A stretch of DNA of 64,000 nt from Trichomonas vaginalis G3 (GCF_026262505.1 NC_067206.1:39197660-39261659); one strand, 5' to 3'; counted from the stretch's first letter, positions 37,494 through 47,975 are shown. Translations and numbers: made by a program. Notes: generated from the sequence alone by a model not told the origin.

Positions 37494-38951
37494 ATGGAAA
37501 TGCAAATTATTGAACAATATGAAGATGTTCGAAGGGGGAATTCATATCAGAAGTTATTTGATGCAATCAAAACAAGCCAAAAAGCAACTTGTTCCTTTGA
37601 ATTATCTATAAAATTTTCATTAGATTCAGATATTCAAACAATTTCACTGAGTCCTACCGGAGAATTCCTTGCAGCAGGCACAGTTGATGGTAAATTAGCT
37701 ATGTGGGATATGACAAAAAGATCAGAAACTCCGTTATTTATAACAACTGTTGACACAGCAGAGATAGTATCAATTCAATTCATTACAAATACAAAATTAG
37801 TCGTAGGGGGCACATCTAGTGATGTTCATATCATTGATTTACAAAAAGAAAAAATGACACAAAGAACAATTCGAAAACAGCACACAAGAGCTATTCACGC
37901 ATCTTCTAAAGTTGATGACAATGCGTTTCTCACTTGTAGTTTCGATAAAACCGTTCGAATTTTTGATGATAGATTAGAATACAATAATTCAGTGACAATT
38001 CCTCATAAATACGAAAAAACACCATTCATACGAGTGTCACCATACGGTAAACTCCGTCCATTGAAGTATGGCGGTGGTCCAGACTGCTTTTTCCGAGGAA
38101 GTTCCGATGAATCTTTGTTACTTGATGTTTCTAGCTACAAAAATGGAGAATGCTACTCGTTATCAGCTCTCCCAGGCATGCCATACAGTTATGCCGTAGG
38201 AACAGGCATGACAGAGGCCAGAGTTTTCGATTTAAGAGCTCCAAATCATAAATACGAAGAATTAATGGGTCTTTCACCGATTTTCAATTACCAGTTCCAT
38301 TATCCGACAATAGGAGTCACAACCGATGACTATGGAGAAGTCATTGCATTGTCAATTCGTTCAGGACGTGTTCACGCGTACAATGCAATGGATTTGGATG
38401 TAATTCCGATCACAACTAACGAAGAAGGAGAAACACGAAGAGGCCCAAACTTAAATATTGATCCCAATGACTTTTTGAACCCAAATGATGGCTCATTAAA
38501 TTATAATGATATTAATTCTTATGTTGCAAGGAACCAAACGGTTTTTCTGATGCAGATAAGGGAATTTGAGAATATAAGGAGACCAGTTATGGAGTATTCT
38601 TTGCATTCCAACACGAAATCTCTTTTTAATTCAGCAAAATTCTTCGGAAAATGCATTATAGCAGGGTCAGACACTGGATCAATCATTGTATACGATCCAG
38701 ATAGTACAGATATCATTTCAATTCTTCATCCTTGCGATGATCCGATAACATGTATCTGTAATACTCCACAGACACTCGGTTTTGCCGCATGTTCTACGAA
38801 TAACATTTATTATTATGAAATTTGCAGGCCATGTGAAGTAGATTTAGAGCAACAAAAGTCCTATATTAATGATCTCATTCAGATTGAGACATCAATGAGA
38901 TCTGGAACTCTCTTTGAAGTTCTACAGAGAATTCTTGCATTCAACCAATAA
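37494..38951 (+). CDS. WD40-repeat protein, 485 residues
   Basis: ATG 37,494 is the first ATG in frame (MEMQIIEQYEDVRRGNSYQK). A helical start leads into WD units: IQTISLSPTGEFLAAGTVDG with KLAMWD, IVSIQFITNTKLVVGGTSSD with VHIIDL, HASSKVDDNAFLTCSFDKTV with RIFDD, and near the end FFGKCIIAGSDTGSIIVYD. The pattern fits a seven-bladed propeller used as a protein scaffold. An acidic insert (GETRRGPNLNIDPNDFLNPN) near residue 320 is unusual. The nearest cellular role cannot be named. The stop TAA is followed by an AT-rich stretch. It looks whole. Confidence 0.8.
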   Translation: MEMQIIEQYEDVRRGNSYQKLFDAIKTSQKATCSFELSIKFSLDSDIQTISLSPTGEFLAAGTVDGKLAMWDMTKRSETPLFITTVDTAEIVSIQFITNTKLVVGGTSSDVHIIDLQKEKMTQRTIRKQHTRAIHASSKVDDNAFLTCSFDKTVRIFDDRLEYNNSVTIPHKYEKTPFIRVSPYGKLRPLKYGGGPDCFFRGSSDESLLLDVSSYKNGECYSLSALPGMPYSYAVGTGMTEARVFDLRAPNHKYEELMGLSPIFNYQFHYPTIGVTTDDYGEVIALSIRSGRVHAYNAMDLDVIPITTNEEGETRRGPNLNIDPNDFLNPNDGSLNYNDINSYVARNQTVFLMQIREFENIRRPVMEYSLHSNTKSLFNSAKFFGKCIIAGSDTGSIIVYDPDSTDIISILHPCDDPITCICNTPQTLGFAACSTNNIYYYEICRPCEVDLEQQKSYINDLIQIETSMRSGTLFEVLQRILAFNQ

Positions 38952-39413
38952 TTTTTATTTTGTTTGTTAAATTTTATAGAGTGTTTTTCTTTTATTTCAT
39001 GATTTTTTCTATACCAATCATTTAACATGTTAATTCTAATTCAAAAGCATTTATAGACAAATAGAAATTTCACCAGCATATCATTAGGAATTTCTTATCA
39101 ATCATTTTACATCTGAAATCATGAAAGGAATAACTTTTTTATAAGCAAGTAGTCAATGTTTTGTTCAGTAAATTAATGAACAAATGAATATTTAATATCA
39201 TTAAAATATCTTTACCTGACAGGACTTGGCTATATGAAAACAGGCCAATAAGATGCCAGAATGACTTAATCAATTATTAAACCTTTATGTTTCTCATAAT
39301 CTTTAAAAATTTCATTGGTGAATTTAGACCAAAACCCACAAGTTGCTATACAAGTTTTTATTGAGATATGATTCCGAAACCGATCCCATATTCAAAACAT
39401 ATTGGTCCTCTCA
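38952..39413. other. AT-rich intergenic stretch before eS1
   Basis: No gene or repeat recognised apart from the promoter motif at its right end. Confidence 0.55.
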
Positions 39414-39440
39414 AAACGGTTTGAACGGTTTGGTTGACCT
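39414..39440 (+). promoter_or_regulatory. Doubled ACGGTTT promoter motif and CCTTT start motif (eS1)
   Basis: AAACGGTT at 39,414 is followed by a second ACGGTT at 39,425, then GACCTTTG just before the ATG at 39,446. CCTTT agrees with the start-site motif reported for trichomonad ribosomal-protein genes. The octamer is shared with eL21 at 22,967. Confidence 0.6.
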
Positions 39441-39445
39441 TTGAA

Positions 39446-40189
39446 ATGGGTGCTTCCAAGCAGCAACGTCCCAAGACATCTAAGAAGATAAAGCAAGATT
39501 CTTTCATCAAGAAGGAATGGCGCCATGTTCTTGTCCCAGCCTACTTCACAGGCAAGCGTGACATCGGTGTTACAGTTTCCAACAAGTGCGCTCGTGGCCG
39601 TGTTCCAATGGACTACATCAACAACCGTGTTTGGGAACTCTCCCATGCTGACATGGTCAACGACCTCTCCCATGCCTACAGACTCTTCTCATGGAGATCA
39701 ATCGCCGCTGGCTCTGAGGTTTACACCCAATTCGCTGGCATGCGCCTTACACACGACAAGCTCGATTCCATCATGAGAAAGTACCGCACAATGATCGATG
39801 CTTCCGTCGATGCCAAGACAGCTGATGGCTTCATCCTCCGCCTCTTCACAATCGGTTTCACAAAGAAGCTCGCCAACTCCCACAAGAACCACACATACGC
39901 CAACTCCCACAAGGCTCGCCAGGTCCGCGATGTCATGATCAAGGCCCTCACAGACGCTTGCGAGGCTAACGGCGTCGAGCAGCTTTGCAAGGACTTCGTC
40001 GATGAGAAGATCGAGAACGAAATCGTCGAGAAGTGCAAGCAGATCTGCCAGATCGAAAGTGTCTACATCACAAAGGTCAAGGTCATCAAGGCCCCAGCTC
40101 TCTCCAACGAGCAGGTCAAGACACTCAAGATCTCCAAGGATGCAGCTCAGCTCTCCCTTGCTCCAACAGAGCGCCCAACAGAAGAGTAA
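39446..40189 (+). CDS. RPS3A: 40S ribosomal protein eS1 (S3a)
   Basis: 247 residues from ATG 39,446 (MGASKQQRPKTSKKIKQDSF); a TTG-started extension is not used. Family landmarks: FIKKEWRHVLVPAYF, RDIGVTVSNKCARGRVPMDY, RVWELSHADMVND, SYRLFSWRS-type segment and LRLFTIGFTKK, then KVKVIKAPALSNEQVKTLKI. eS1 lies on the small-subunit platform near the mRNA exit. Codons are strongly C/G-ending, unlike the neighbours, fitting very high expression. The stop is within GAGTAAATT, so TAAA overlaps the stop as in many trichomonad genes. It looks whole and intronless. Confidence 0.97.
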   Translation: MGASKQQRPKTSKKIKQDSFIKKEWRHVLVPAYFTGKRDIGVTVSNKCARGRVPMDYINNRVWELSHADMVNDLSHAYRLFSWRSIAAGSEVYTQFAGMRLTHDKLDSIMRKYRTMIDASVDAKTADGFILRLFTIGFTKKLANSHKNHTYANSHKARQVRDVMIKALTDACEANGVEQLCKDFVDEKIENEIVEKCKQICQIESVYITKVKVIKAPALSNEQVKTLKISKDAAQLSLAPTERPTEE

Positions 40190-40682
40190 ATTATTTAATC
40201 ACACTTATTATTGCATGGGAATAAACAATTCTCCATCATAAATTACTCATACTTTTTTAACAAAAAAATTGAAAATTTGTTCAAAATATTTTCCTTAATT
40301 TAGGGATTTTCCATTTAAACATAGTGAATTTCTTGTCATATAATCACAATAAATCATTAACAATGCTTAAATTGAAAGATTTGGTTTAAATTCAGATATT
40401 TAGGATCATTGACAAGTTTTTGATTCCATTATTCTACCATATAATACCTTTAAGTAATGTTTGGATATCCATTTCATATTCAGCGTGTTTATTAGATATC
40501 TTGAAAATTGATTACCAATATGATGTTAAAAGTATGAAAGTACAATTTCATTACTCAGAGATTACATTACTTTAAGTAAGATAGAGAGTCATAAGTTGAT
40601 AGCCTGGTTTTAATATCAGATATCAACTCAAAAAAGATTGCGATAAATTCAAAAAACAAACAAATAAACATTTACAAACTAA
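40190..40682. other. AT-rich intergenic stretch
   Basis: 3' sides of two converging genes (eS1 and the large coiled-coil gene). No other feature recognised. Confidence 0.55.
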
Positions 40683-43679
40683 CTATACCATATGACTAAC
40701 AAAGAATTGAATAATTTGAGTAAGCCTTATTAGTGAATTAAGCAAAGGAGGATGCGAGATATTTTTAGCAGCATTCTCCAAAGAAGAAGAAATTTCAGTC
40801 ATCATTGTTGGGAATTGAACTTCGAAGTTTTCAGCGTTATCATCAACAAATTTCTTGGCTGTTGCTACTTTAGAATAGAAATCATTTAGACTATTGAGAG
40901 TGTTATACATCTTCATGAATTCTGTTTGAGTTGTAGCTAAAATATTTAATGGAGGATTTTCTTTTCTATCAAATGTTTCAATTACAGGTGCAAGGATCTT
41001 CTTGATGTCTTTAGAACTGACATATTCCATTGTATAACTTGGGCTTGTTACAATATCAACATAGTTATTGATTCGACCTGTCAATTCAATTGCTGATAAT
41101 TTTGAGATGTCTTTTTCTTCATCAATATCTGGGTCCATTTTAATTGCTTCTTTTCTCAATGTAACATGAATCATTTCGAGTGTCTGTCTGAGCAATGATA
41201 AATCAGATTTCTTCACAGATGTCAATGAATCGTCAAACTTCAAATTGTCTTGAACGATACTTAGAAGATCTGTAATTTCATTCAAGAGTTTGGCAATGTC
41301 GCCTTCTTTAACTTCTTTATGTGTAATAGCACATAATCTTGCATAAATAATACGAACTTGTACTAAGTAATCTCCTATTTTTGATTCTAAATCCTGTATT
41401 TTAATTTTATAAGGATCTTCAATTCTTCTAATTGCATCAATTACTGCATTTCCAAGTTCATCTAAGTGTTCTGGCGGATCTTCTATCTTAAGTTCTTCAA
41501 CAATTCTGTTGGAAAGACTCTTATATTTAGATTTATAAATTTCTGTAACATTTTGTCTTTCTTCGCTTGAAGCAATTAATGCATCAATCAAAGGTTGAAG
41601 TGAGTTGGATTGTTTATGCAATAATTGGAATAAATCTACAACATTTTGTTCTGGTTGACCTTTGATTGATTCAATTCTTGCAGCTGTATTATCTTTCAAT
41701 GTGGAACTTAATATTCCTGAAATAACTCTGAGGTTTTTATCAACAATAGTTGTGAAATCATCGTGTGATTTGATTAATTTAGAAAGTTTTTCAGTCAAAT
41801 CTTTAATTTTCTTTGTTCCCAAATCCAAAATCTTTTCATTTTCAGCTGTTGGTTTGATCTCATTCACATCCGAAAATTGGTTTATTTCACCATTTAATCT
41901 ATTAATTTCATCTTCAAGAGATTTAATTTTTTCATCTTTTTCTTGATTGATTTTTTTAATGGATTCAATGATTTCAGCAGTCTTATTTGAATTAATTCCG
42001 AATAACCCTGATATTTCTTTAACAAATTCATCATGAGCATTTGAAATCAATTGAAGTCTTGATTTTTCATTGAATAATGATCTCGTATCATTAACAACTT
42101 TGCTCATTACTTCTTTAATAGAGTTATCAGACTCTTCAATTGTTGTAGATTCTTCAGGATGAAGGATATTCAAAAGGGAATACAAAGATTCTCGAATAGA
42201 ATTACGTAATTCAATTGGATCACCAGGATTCGTCATGACATTGATTCTTCCTTGCAAATTACATATATCAGAATTTAATTTACTGTTACTATTATCTTGT
42301 TCTTTTGATTTCATTTGAGAATCCAAAAGCATCTTCTGTTTCTCTTCTATTGATTGTTGCAAGAAACTTACTCTCTGTTCAAGGAAAGTCTTCTTTTGTG
42401 TATATAATACGACATCTTCTTTCATTTGAGATTTCAATTCTTGGATCTTATCTTGTTGTTCCTTTATCTGATTAAATGCATCAATAACAGGGATCTGCAA
42501 AGAATCCAAAACTTGCCATAAATTATCTGTTTCATCAATGTCTCCTACAAAAGGTTCAACAGTTTTAATGAAGTTATGGATACTTTTAGTCATAAGATCC
42601 ATACTCATATGTTTCTTTCTTTCTGCATTTGCATTTTCCATTGCTGTTATGACAGATAAACTTGGAGCAGGAGCTCTACTTGAAATGGAACCAGGGTCAA
42701 GTGGTTTAATAACAGCGAAGGGGACACTAAGTTTTTCTATAGCTGAATCAAGTAATTTCTGCAAAGTTTCCTTCGAATTATTTATTGTTTGCATCTGATC
42801 TGGGAAAATAAAGGCCATTTTGAGTGAATCAATGATAGAACTGCAATTAGAAGTGATCATGTTCTTCAAACGTGTAAGCTGAATCGTTGGAATTCCAGCA
42901 TGAATGAACTCATTTGAAAATGCTGTTAAAATAATCTTCTTAAATGACTGAACATCATTTGCATATGATGAAAGTAAGTCAGTTTCAAAATGTGGAAAGG
43001 CCTGCTGAGTAAATAACGTTTCCACATGACTTGAAAGGTTATCAAGTAAAATCATGAGGCTATTGATGCAGTTATCGAGAGATGCACTTGGATTTTTCCG
43101 TTGTTCATTTGATTTTTGTATAAATGTCAAACTATTACGTATACCATTAAACTTAGAACGAATTTCTTGTGCATGTGGAGGTGGATGAGATTCTGTATAG
43201 ATGTCTATGATCTTTTTCGTATCTTCCCAGCTTATGTTGAATGTCTGTATAGGTATTCTGCATGAAGCAGAGCTAATAACTTGATTTGCTTTTGCTGATT
43301 GCTGAATTTTGTAATATTGTGTAAAATAATGCATACCAGCTCGATAGAACACATCAAAGTTCCTAGATAGTTCTTCAATAACTGGTGATAAGTGTTGTTG
43401 AATATCTGGTGTTGCTTCGTTATCATTGATTAACTTCGTAGAAAGGCCAACAAGCTTTGTCATTTCTTGTTTTATTTGCATCATAAGACCTATATCTGCT
43501 GTGTACGCAACGGTTCCGAATTTTTTCAATTCTGATTCTTCATAAGGAAGTTTTTGCGTGATTATTTTGTTGCCAGTGATTGGTGGCAATACTGGATCCC
43601 CAAGACTTTGCACAGACATTGAAGACCGCGTAGATAAAAGTTTTGGTGTGATACTTGCGCGGGGAGGGGAAAGCAGCAT
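40683..43679 (-). CDS. Large coiled-coil protein, 998 residues
   Basis: ATG 43,679 (MLLSPPRASITPKLLSTRSS). The first 60 residues are Ser/Pro/Thr-rich and basic, probably disordered. Residues 60-400 are helical with spaced Pro. Residues about 420-500 and 560-640 are strong coiled coils (ELKSQMKEDVVLYTQKKTFL; KIKSLEDEINRLNGEINQF). The rest is helical with hinge segments (IEDPPEHLDELGNAVIDAIR). No motor or catalytic motif is visible. The size and layout are those of a trichomonad cytoskeletal or Golgin-like scaffold; no specific orthologue recognised. It looks whole. Confidence 0.7.
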   Translation of the reverse strand: MLLSPPRASITPKLLSTRSSMSVQSLGDPVLPPITGNKIITQKLPYEESELKKFGTVAYTADIGLMMQIKQEMTKLVGLSTKLINDNEATPDIQQHLSPVIEELSRNFDVFYRAGMHYFTQYYKIQQSAKANQVISSASCRIPIQTFNISWEDTKKIIDIYTESHPPPHAQEIRSKFNGIRNSLTFIQKSNEQRKNPSASLDNCINSLMILLDNLSSHVETLFTQQAFPHFETDLLSSYANDVQSFKKIILTAFSNEFIHAGIPTIQLTRLKNMITSNCSSIIDSLKMAFIFPDQMQTINNSKETLQKLLDSAIEKLSVPFAVIKPLDPGSISSRAPAPSLSVITAMENANAERKKHMSMDLMTKSIHNFIKTVEPFVGDIDETDNLWQVLDSLQIPVIDAFNQIKEQQDKIQELKSQMKEDVVLYTQKKTFLEQRVSFLQQSIEEKQKMLLDSQMKSKEQDNSNSKLNSDICNLQGRINVMTNPGDPIELRNSIRESLYSLLNILHPEESTTIEESDNSIKEVMSKVVNDTRSLFNEKSRLQLISNAHDEFVKEISGLFGINSNKTAEIIESIKKINQEKDEKIKSLEDEINRLNGEINQFSDVNEIKPTAENEKILDLGTKKIKDLTEKLSKLIKSHDDFTTIVDKNLRVISGILSSTLKDNTAARIESIKGQPEQNVVDLFQLLHKQSNSLQPLIDALIASSEERQNVTEIYKSKYKSLSNRIVEELKIEDPPEHLDELGNAVIDAIRRIEDPYKIKIQDLESKIGDYLVQVRIIYARLCAITHKEVKEGDIAKLLNEITDLLSIVQDNLKFDDSLTSVKKSDLSLLRQTLEMIHVTLRKEAIKMDPDIDEEKDISKLSAIELTGRINNYVDIVTSPSYTMEYVSSKDIKKILAPVIETFDRKENPPLNILATTQTEFMKMYNTLNSLNDFYSKVATAKKFVDDNAENFEVQFPTMMTEISSSLENAAKNISHPPLLNSLIRLTQIIQFFVSHMV

Positions 43680-44264
43680 TTAACGTACAAAATCAAATGT
43701 AAAATTTTTTGACAGAAAATGAAATTCTTGATCGATTCGATTGAATAGCGACATCAAAAGTATAAAATTAATAATTAGTTGGTAATTAACATAGAATAAT
43801 TCATCAAATTCTAATTTATCTTTGATAAAATGTGCTCAATTTGTTGAAAAATGAATATAGGCTTGAACATTACAATATAACAAGGAGAAAGTGCAGATAA
43901 TTGTAATTAACACATTTGTAATTAAAAATATCATTATCTATAAGTATTCTTGATAGAAATAGGATAAAAAAACAGATCAAAAACCATTTTCAGAGCTACA
44001 AAATTAACAAAAATTCGGATAAAACATGAAATAAGAATTTCATTGATAGTAGCGATCTTTTGGATTCATTGATGATTTTTTATCATTGGAAATCATCGTT
44101 TATCACATTTAAATATATGTTTGGATCTAAAATAATCTATCATCAGGATATCATTATCAGATACCCAATTTTCAAAATTCAAAAATTTCTTTTTGATTAA
44201 ACTTCAAATTATTAACTTAAAATGATAAGGATTTCAGTTTAAACGATAAACAATAAAGCTTTTA
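43680..44264. other. AT-rich intergenic stretch
   Basis: No gene supported. Near 44,080-44,100 GATTTTTTATCATTGGAAATCATCG gives a weak inverted repeat only. Confidence 0.5.
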
Positions 44265-45194
44265 TTAAGCACAACCGAATTTTTTAAGAACATTAACTGT
44301 TTCTTTGTGATTCCTTACAATAGCATATCCGAGGGGAGTCAGACCAACATCTTGACTCTTGGCATTTTTATCCAATTCAGGTAGCGTACAAAGATATTCG
44401 CAGAAATTAAATCTGTTCTTGTATGCAGCCGCGTGGAGTGGTACAAAGTTATTGTACGCTTTGTCATTGATGTCAATAAACTGAAGCGCAAACTTAACTC
44501 CTTCCAAATCACCACTACCGCAAAAATAATGGAGTATTGTATTATTGCGATTATCCGTGCTCTTTACGTTAGCACCAAATTTGTAAAGCATCTTCACAAG
44601 AGTGAGATTTCCTCGAAATGCTGCATTCAAAATAATATCTCTGTTCAAGAATACGTCGCCGTTACGAACATGAGTATATTTTTCTTCGCACGCCACTTTT
44701 ATTGTTGATTCATCTCCTTCTTTGGCTGCAACCTCAAGAATTTCGTAAATTTTGTGAAAATCTTCTTCTGTTTTTTCGCAGGATCTTAAATATCTAGTAT
44801 TTTCCTCTGTCGTGCTTACAGCTTCAGGTGAAATTGTGAAGAGTGGTAACGAAATCGTTGAAATTCTCTCTGGAGGTTTAACAAATTGGAAAGAGGAAAG
44901 AGGGGCAGTATTATTACTTTGAACATTTTGTTTAAGAAGACTTTGGAAATATGATTTGATATCAGACAGAAGCGGAACGTTCAAAATTTTAGATAGGAAA
45001 TCGATGACCAAGAAATAATTCGCTTTTGAATCGGCAAATTCAATATGCACATGGTGAAGGATCTCCACGATATCTTGTTTATTGAACGATTCAGCGAGGC
45101 GCTTGAATATTTCAATAAATTGATCAATAGAGAGCTGAGCAATATCAAGAATTCGGCATAAATAAGGGTTTCGTTTTGCGAAAAAAACGTACAA
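44265..45194 (-). CDS. Ankyrin-repeat protein, start unclear
   Basis: The frame is open back to about 45,205, but no ATG precedes the conserved part; the first codon at 45,194 is TTG. Residues 15-90 resemble the helical head of the DUF3447 ankyrin family (LSIDQFIEIFKRLAESFNKQ; FLVIDFLSKILNVPLLSD). After a Ser/Thr-rich linker come ankyrin units: LNAAFRGNLTLVKMLYKFGA, NTILHYFCGSGDLEGVKFAL, FVPLHAAAYKNRFNFCEYL and LTPLGYAIVRNHKETVNVL. An A8 run lies near the expected start, and a second frame is open across it (TTCGCTAAAAA region), so a frame change at a homopolymer, a sequencing slip or an upstream exon could explain the missing ATG. Confidence 0.6.
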   Translation of the reverse strand: MYVFFAKRNPYLCRILDIAQLSIDQFIEIFKRLAESFNKQDIVEILHHVHIEFADSKANYFLVIDFLSKILNVPLLSDIKSYFQSLLKQNVQSNNTAPLSSFQFVKPPERISTISLPLFTISPEAVSTTEENTRYLRSCEKTEEDFHKIYEILEVAAKEGDESTIKVACEEKYTHVRNGDVFLNRDIILNAAFRGNLTLVKMLYKFGANVKSTDNRNNTILHYFCGSGDLEGVKFALQFIDINDKAYNNFVPLHAAAYKNRFNFCEYLCTLPELDKNAKSQDVGLTPLGYAIVRNHKETVNVLKKFGCA

Positions 45195-45740
45195 TACGCA
45201 ATTTCGCTAAAAAAACATTTAGCTAGCAATTTCGACCTTTGACTCCACTCAAGACGTCACTTTTTTAATTTTGCGGTATCATATTTTTGGAAAATCTTTA
45301 TGAATATTATATAAAAAGTCTCTTTAATATCTATATTTCATATTTTTATCGATTTTTAAAGTTTTTGCGAAAAGTATTCAATTATTTTTGCTATTTGGTC
45401 GGGTAAATGTCAGATTTGCGACATTTTCTGATATGATATTCAGATTCTACGTTGATAATAATGCTTATAGTGTAATAAACAGAAATTCATCAAAAGTGAC
45501 AGCTCTCAATTTTTTGACATTTGTAAATTCTAAATTGAATGAGAAAAATGAAATAATACTAAGCATAATACAATATTCTAGATTTAATTATAATTAGGAA
45601 AAAGTTAGTTTTGAGAGTACTTTTCATAGGCATATAGAATGAAATCTTCTGAAAAATAATATCACATAAACTCATATTATTTTCTAATATATAACTATTT
45701 TATATAAAAATCAAATTCAATGATCTTAAAAGCGAAGGAT
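45195..45740. other. Intergenic stretch between ankyrin gene and second element cluster
   Basis: Contains GACGTCACTTTTTT at about 45,254, an initiator-like word reading on the plus strand, without a credible frame after it. A 69-codon frame at 45,388-45,597 has no protein-like character. Confidence 0.5.
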
Positions 45741-45800
45741 AGTAGTAGGGTATGAAGGGTTGTGTGACTTTTTTTGTTACATCTATATATAGACGATGTA
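45741..45800. repeat. Candidate element end with hairpin
   Basis: AGTAGTAGGG at 45,741 begins where host-like sequence stops; Polinton ends commonly start with AG. TACATC...GATGTA at 45,778-45,800 forms a 6-bp stem around TATATATAG, a word repeated near 45,884. The right border of the first cluster, read inward, is GGTAGTGGGG, only loosely similar. Tentative. Confidence 0.35.
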
Positions 45801-45893
45801 TTAAAATATATTTATTTATAAATCATTTAAAAAATTAACATTAATTTTAAAATAATTTATTTTTTTATCTTTTATAAAAGAAGCTATATATAG

Positions 45894-46484
45894 ATGATGT
45901 CAGATATTCCGCGATTAATTAAACATTGTTTAAATCCTGAATGGATTAAACTTCAATTTAAAAAGGAAGACTGTGAATTATTAAATGAATATGAAAGCCA
46001 AAATAAGCTAATGAGGTATAAATATAATGATAAAGAATATTTAATTTCATGGAATCAATGGAGTCATAATCAAAGACCTCATAAACGAGAAGAAGAAATG
46101 GAAAATAATGAAATGGAAATCATTGATGACATTAAAGAGGATGGAATTCCTAAATTTTGTAGAAAAACCTTTAGAACTAAGTTAGGAGCATATAAACGTA
46201 GAGTATTAAATCCTGAATATCTTAAACATATATTTAAAAAGGAAGACTGTGAATTATTAAACGTTAATGAATATGAAAATGCTAAATCAAAACTGAGATA
46301 TAAATATATTGGAAGTGATGAAAGGTGTAAAGATAAAGATAAAGTTTATTCAGTTTCATATAATAACTGGCACACGTTAGGGATAAGAAAACATTTAGGA
46401 GATTATGGGAAATGTTCTGAATTCTTTAAATCTAGTATATATGAGAGAGTAAAAGAAATTAGAAATAATTATTTTCATGAATAA
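45894..46484 (+). CDS. Element protein with two tandem NPE(W/Y) domains, 196 residues
   Basis: Two ATGs open the frame (MMSDIPRLIKHCLNPEWIKL). The protein is an internal duplication: LNPEWIKLQFKKEDCELLNE with LMRYKYNDKEYLISWNQWSH, then LNPEYLKHIFKKEDCELLNV with SKLRYKYIGSDERCK and VYSVSYNNWHTLGI. Each unit of about 60 residues has a helix followed by a small sheet with a conserved SW/SY-N-W end, a shape seen in small DNA-binding or nuclease-associated domains; I do not recognise the family. It is the first gene inside the candidate left end, has no counterpart in copy 1 and looks whole. Confidence 0.6.
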   Translation: MMSDIPRLIKHCLNPEWIKLQFKKEDCELLNEYESQNKLMRYKYNDKEYLISWNQWSHNQRPHKREEEMENNEMEIIDDIKEDGIPKFCRKTFRTKLGAYKRRVLNPEYLKHIFKKEDCELLNVNEYENAKSKLRYKYIGSDERCKDKDKVYSVSYNNWHTLGIRKHLGDYGKCSEFFKSSIYERVKEIRNNYFHE

Positions 46485-46573
46485 AAGATTCACTACCATA
46501 ATGAAATAAAAAAATAATTTTTTAAAAAATAAACTTTAAAAATTCATGTCTTACATTTTTTGAATAAATGAGG

Positions 46574-46597
46574 GGTCCCTCGGTCCCTCGGTCCCTC
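46574..46597. repeat. Three GGTCCCTC units
   Basis: Exact eight-base tandem repeat, followed by AACATCTTTTTGAAAATAGT. The same composite is near 54,110-54,180 (plus) and 57,140-57,200 (minus), so it is a dispersed element motif. Confidence 0.75.
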
Positions 46598-46773
46598 GGT
46601 TAATTAACATCTTTTTGAAAATAGTGACAACATGACATTTTGACAACAGGGAAAAAAAAGGAGGAAATTCATGTCTTACATTTTTTGAATAAATCAAGAT
46701 TTAAAAAATTGACTTCTTACGTAAAATTAAAACTAAGTTAAATTTATTTTTTTCATCTTTTATTTTATAATAA

Positions 46774-47379
46774 ATGAGTATAACAACTAATTCATTGAAA
46801 TCTTTAAAGTTCACTAATTCAGAATTAGAAAATATTTTAGAAAATTTTGGAGACGGTTCTTATCCAACATATATGCAGAATGTGAAAGAGTTTTCCAGAT
46901 TGTTGAATGAATTTAAATATAACGGACCAATTACTAAAAAGGCTATAATGAGATATTTATATCCCAAAAAAGTTGAAAAACAGGAGAATATTCCTCTTTA
47001 TGGTCCAGAGGACCTGGGCTCAGAGAGCCTTGAAACACCTCCTGAATATTTTGAAGAAAAAATTAAACAAGATGAATATTATAACGATGAGATTGAGAAA
47101 TTGGAACAATTAAGAAATGAAATAGATGAAAAAATTAAGGAATTGAGAAATGCTGAGAATGAAGTAGAGGGTTTAATGAATATCCCGGCTTCAGAATCAG
47201 AAGTTCAAAAATCACATGAGGAAAGATATAAAAATTACTTTTTGGAATCTACTAAAAATTTATTAGATGGTGATATTGACGAAACACTTTCAGAAGAAGG
47301 CACAAAATTTATTCATAAACATAAGTTACAATTTATTGATAATGAAGAATACCCTGTATATTACTTTCACCACCTTTAG
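46774..47379 (+). CDS. Group A charged coiled-coil protein (copy 2), 201 residues
   Basis: ATG 46,774 (MSITTNSLKSLKFTNSELEN). Related to the 155-codon product at 5553-6020 by the head, the middle YFEEKIKQDEYYNDEIEKLE and the coiled coil LRNEIDEKIKELRNAENEVE; this copy extends further (LLDGDIDETLSEEGTKFIHK). The charged coil suggests dimerisation. No family recognised. It opens the plus-strand group A block and is followed by the same neighbours as in copy 1. It looks whole or nearly so, in contrast with the worn genes downstream. Confidence 0.6.
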   Translation: MSITTNSLKSLKFTNSELENILENFGDGSYPTYMQNVKEFSRLLNEFKYNGPITKKAIMRYLYPKKVEKQENIPLYGPEDLGSESLETPPEYFEEKIKQDEYYNDEIEKLEQLRNEIDEKIKELRNAENEVEGLMNIPASESEVQKSHEERYKNYFLESTKNLLDGDIDETLSEEGTKFIHKHKLQFIDNEEYPVYYFHHL

Positions 47380-47935
47380 ATTCCGAAAAATTCAAAAAAG
47401 CTCTTAAAAACGTGACATATGCAACTAATACGATTAAGAAAGAAGACATGATATTTACACAAATTATTATTTAAATAAATGCACAGGTGTTGATAAAGTT
47501 TTTGATTTATTAGATAAAATATCAAAAGAAACCATTGGAACCTATAAAAATTTTGTGTGATTGTGGTTTCATTATTGAAGATACCACTAATGTTTCATAT
47601 GAAAGAACAGCACCGAAGGAAGACGAAGTTGAAAGGTCTATACCATTCGTTATTAAGAACATAAAAGATATGAAAACTTATAAGCATTATATTTATTCAT
47701 TTATTTCAGAAAAAATGAAGCAACCCATAAAACATCATCTCATCATTTTATAGCTATTCATACATTCCTTTTCAAAGTTGTGAAATTAAATAAGACAGGA
47801 ATTAGATTTAATGTATCAGGGTACACATTCTTGAGTAAATTAAAAATGTATTCGTCACGTCAGATGATAAAAATTTATGTGTTCTTAATTCATTTTATGG
47901 ACTTTAGCCCTGGACTCTCTGAGTCTCGGACTTTA
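47380..47935 (+). pseudogene. Group A hypothetical protein (copy 2), broken
   Basis: Counterpart of 4909-5550: ILCDCGFIIEDTTNVSYER and the KTYKHYIYSFISEKM segment are kept nearly unchanged. No family recognised. Broken, about three breaks. Confidence 0.5.
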
Positions 47936-47975
47936 AAAAATAAACTTTATTTTTTAATTTTTTATTCTTACATAA

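Noticed and set aside
45388-45597. Host gene of 69 codons
   Set aside because: Composition is that of AT-rich noncoding DNA, with no homologous copy or promoter at the right distance.
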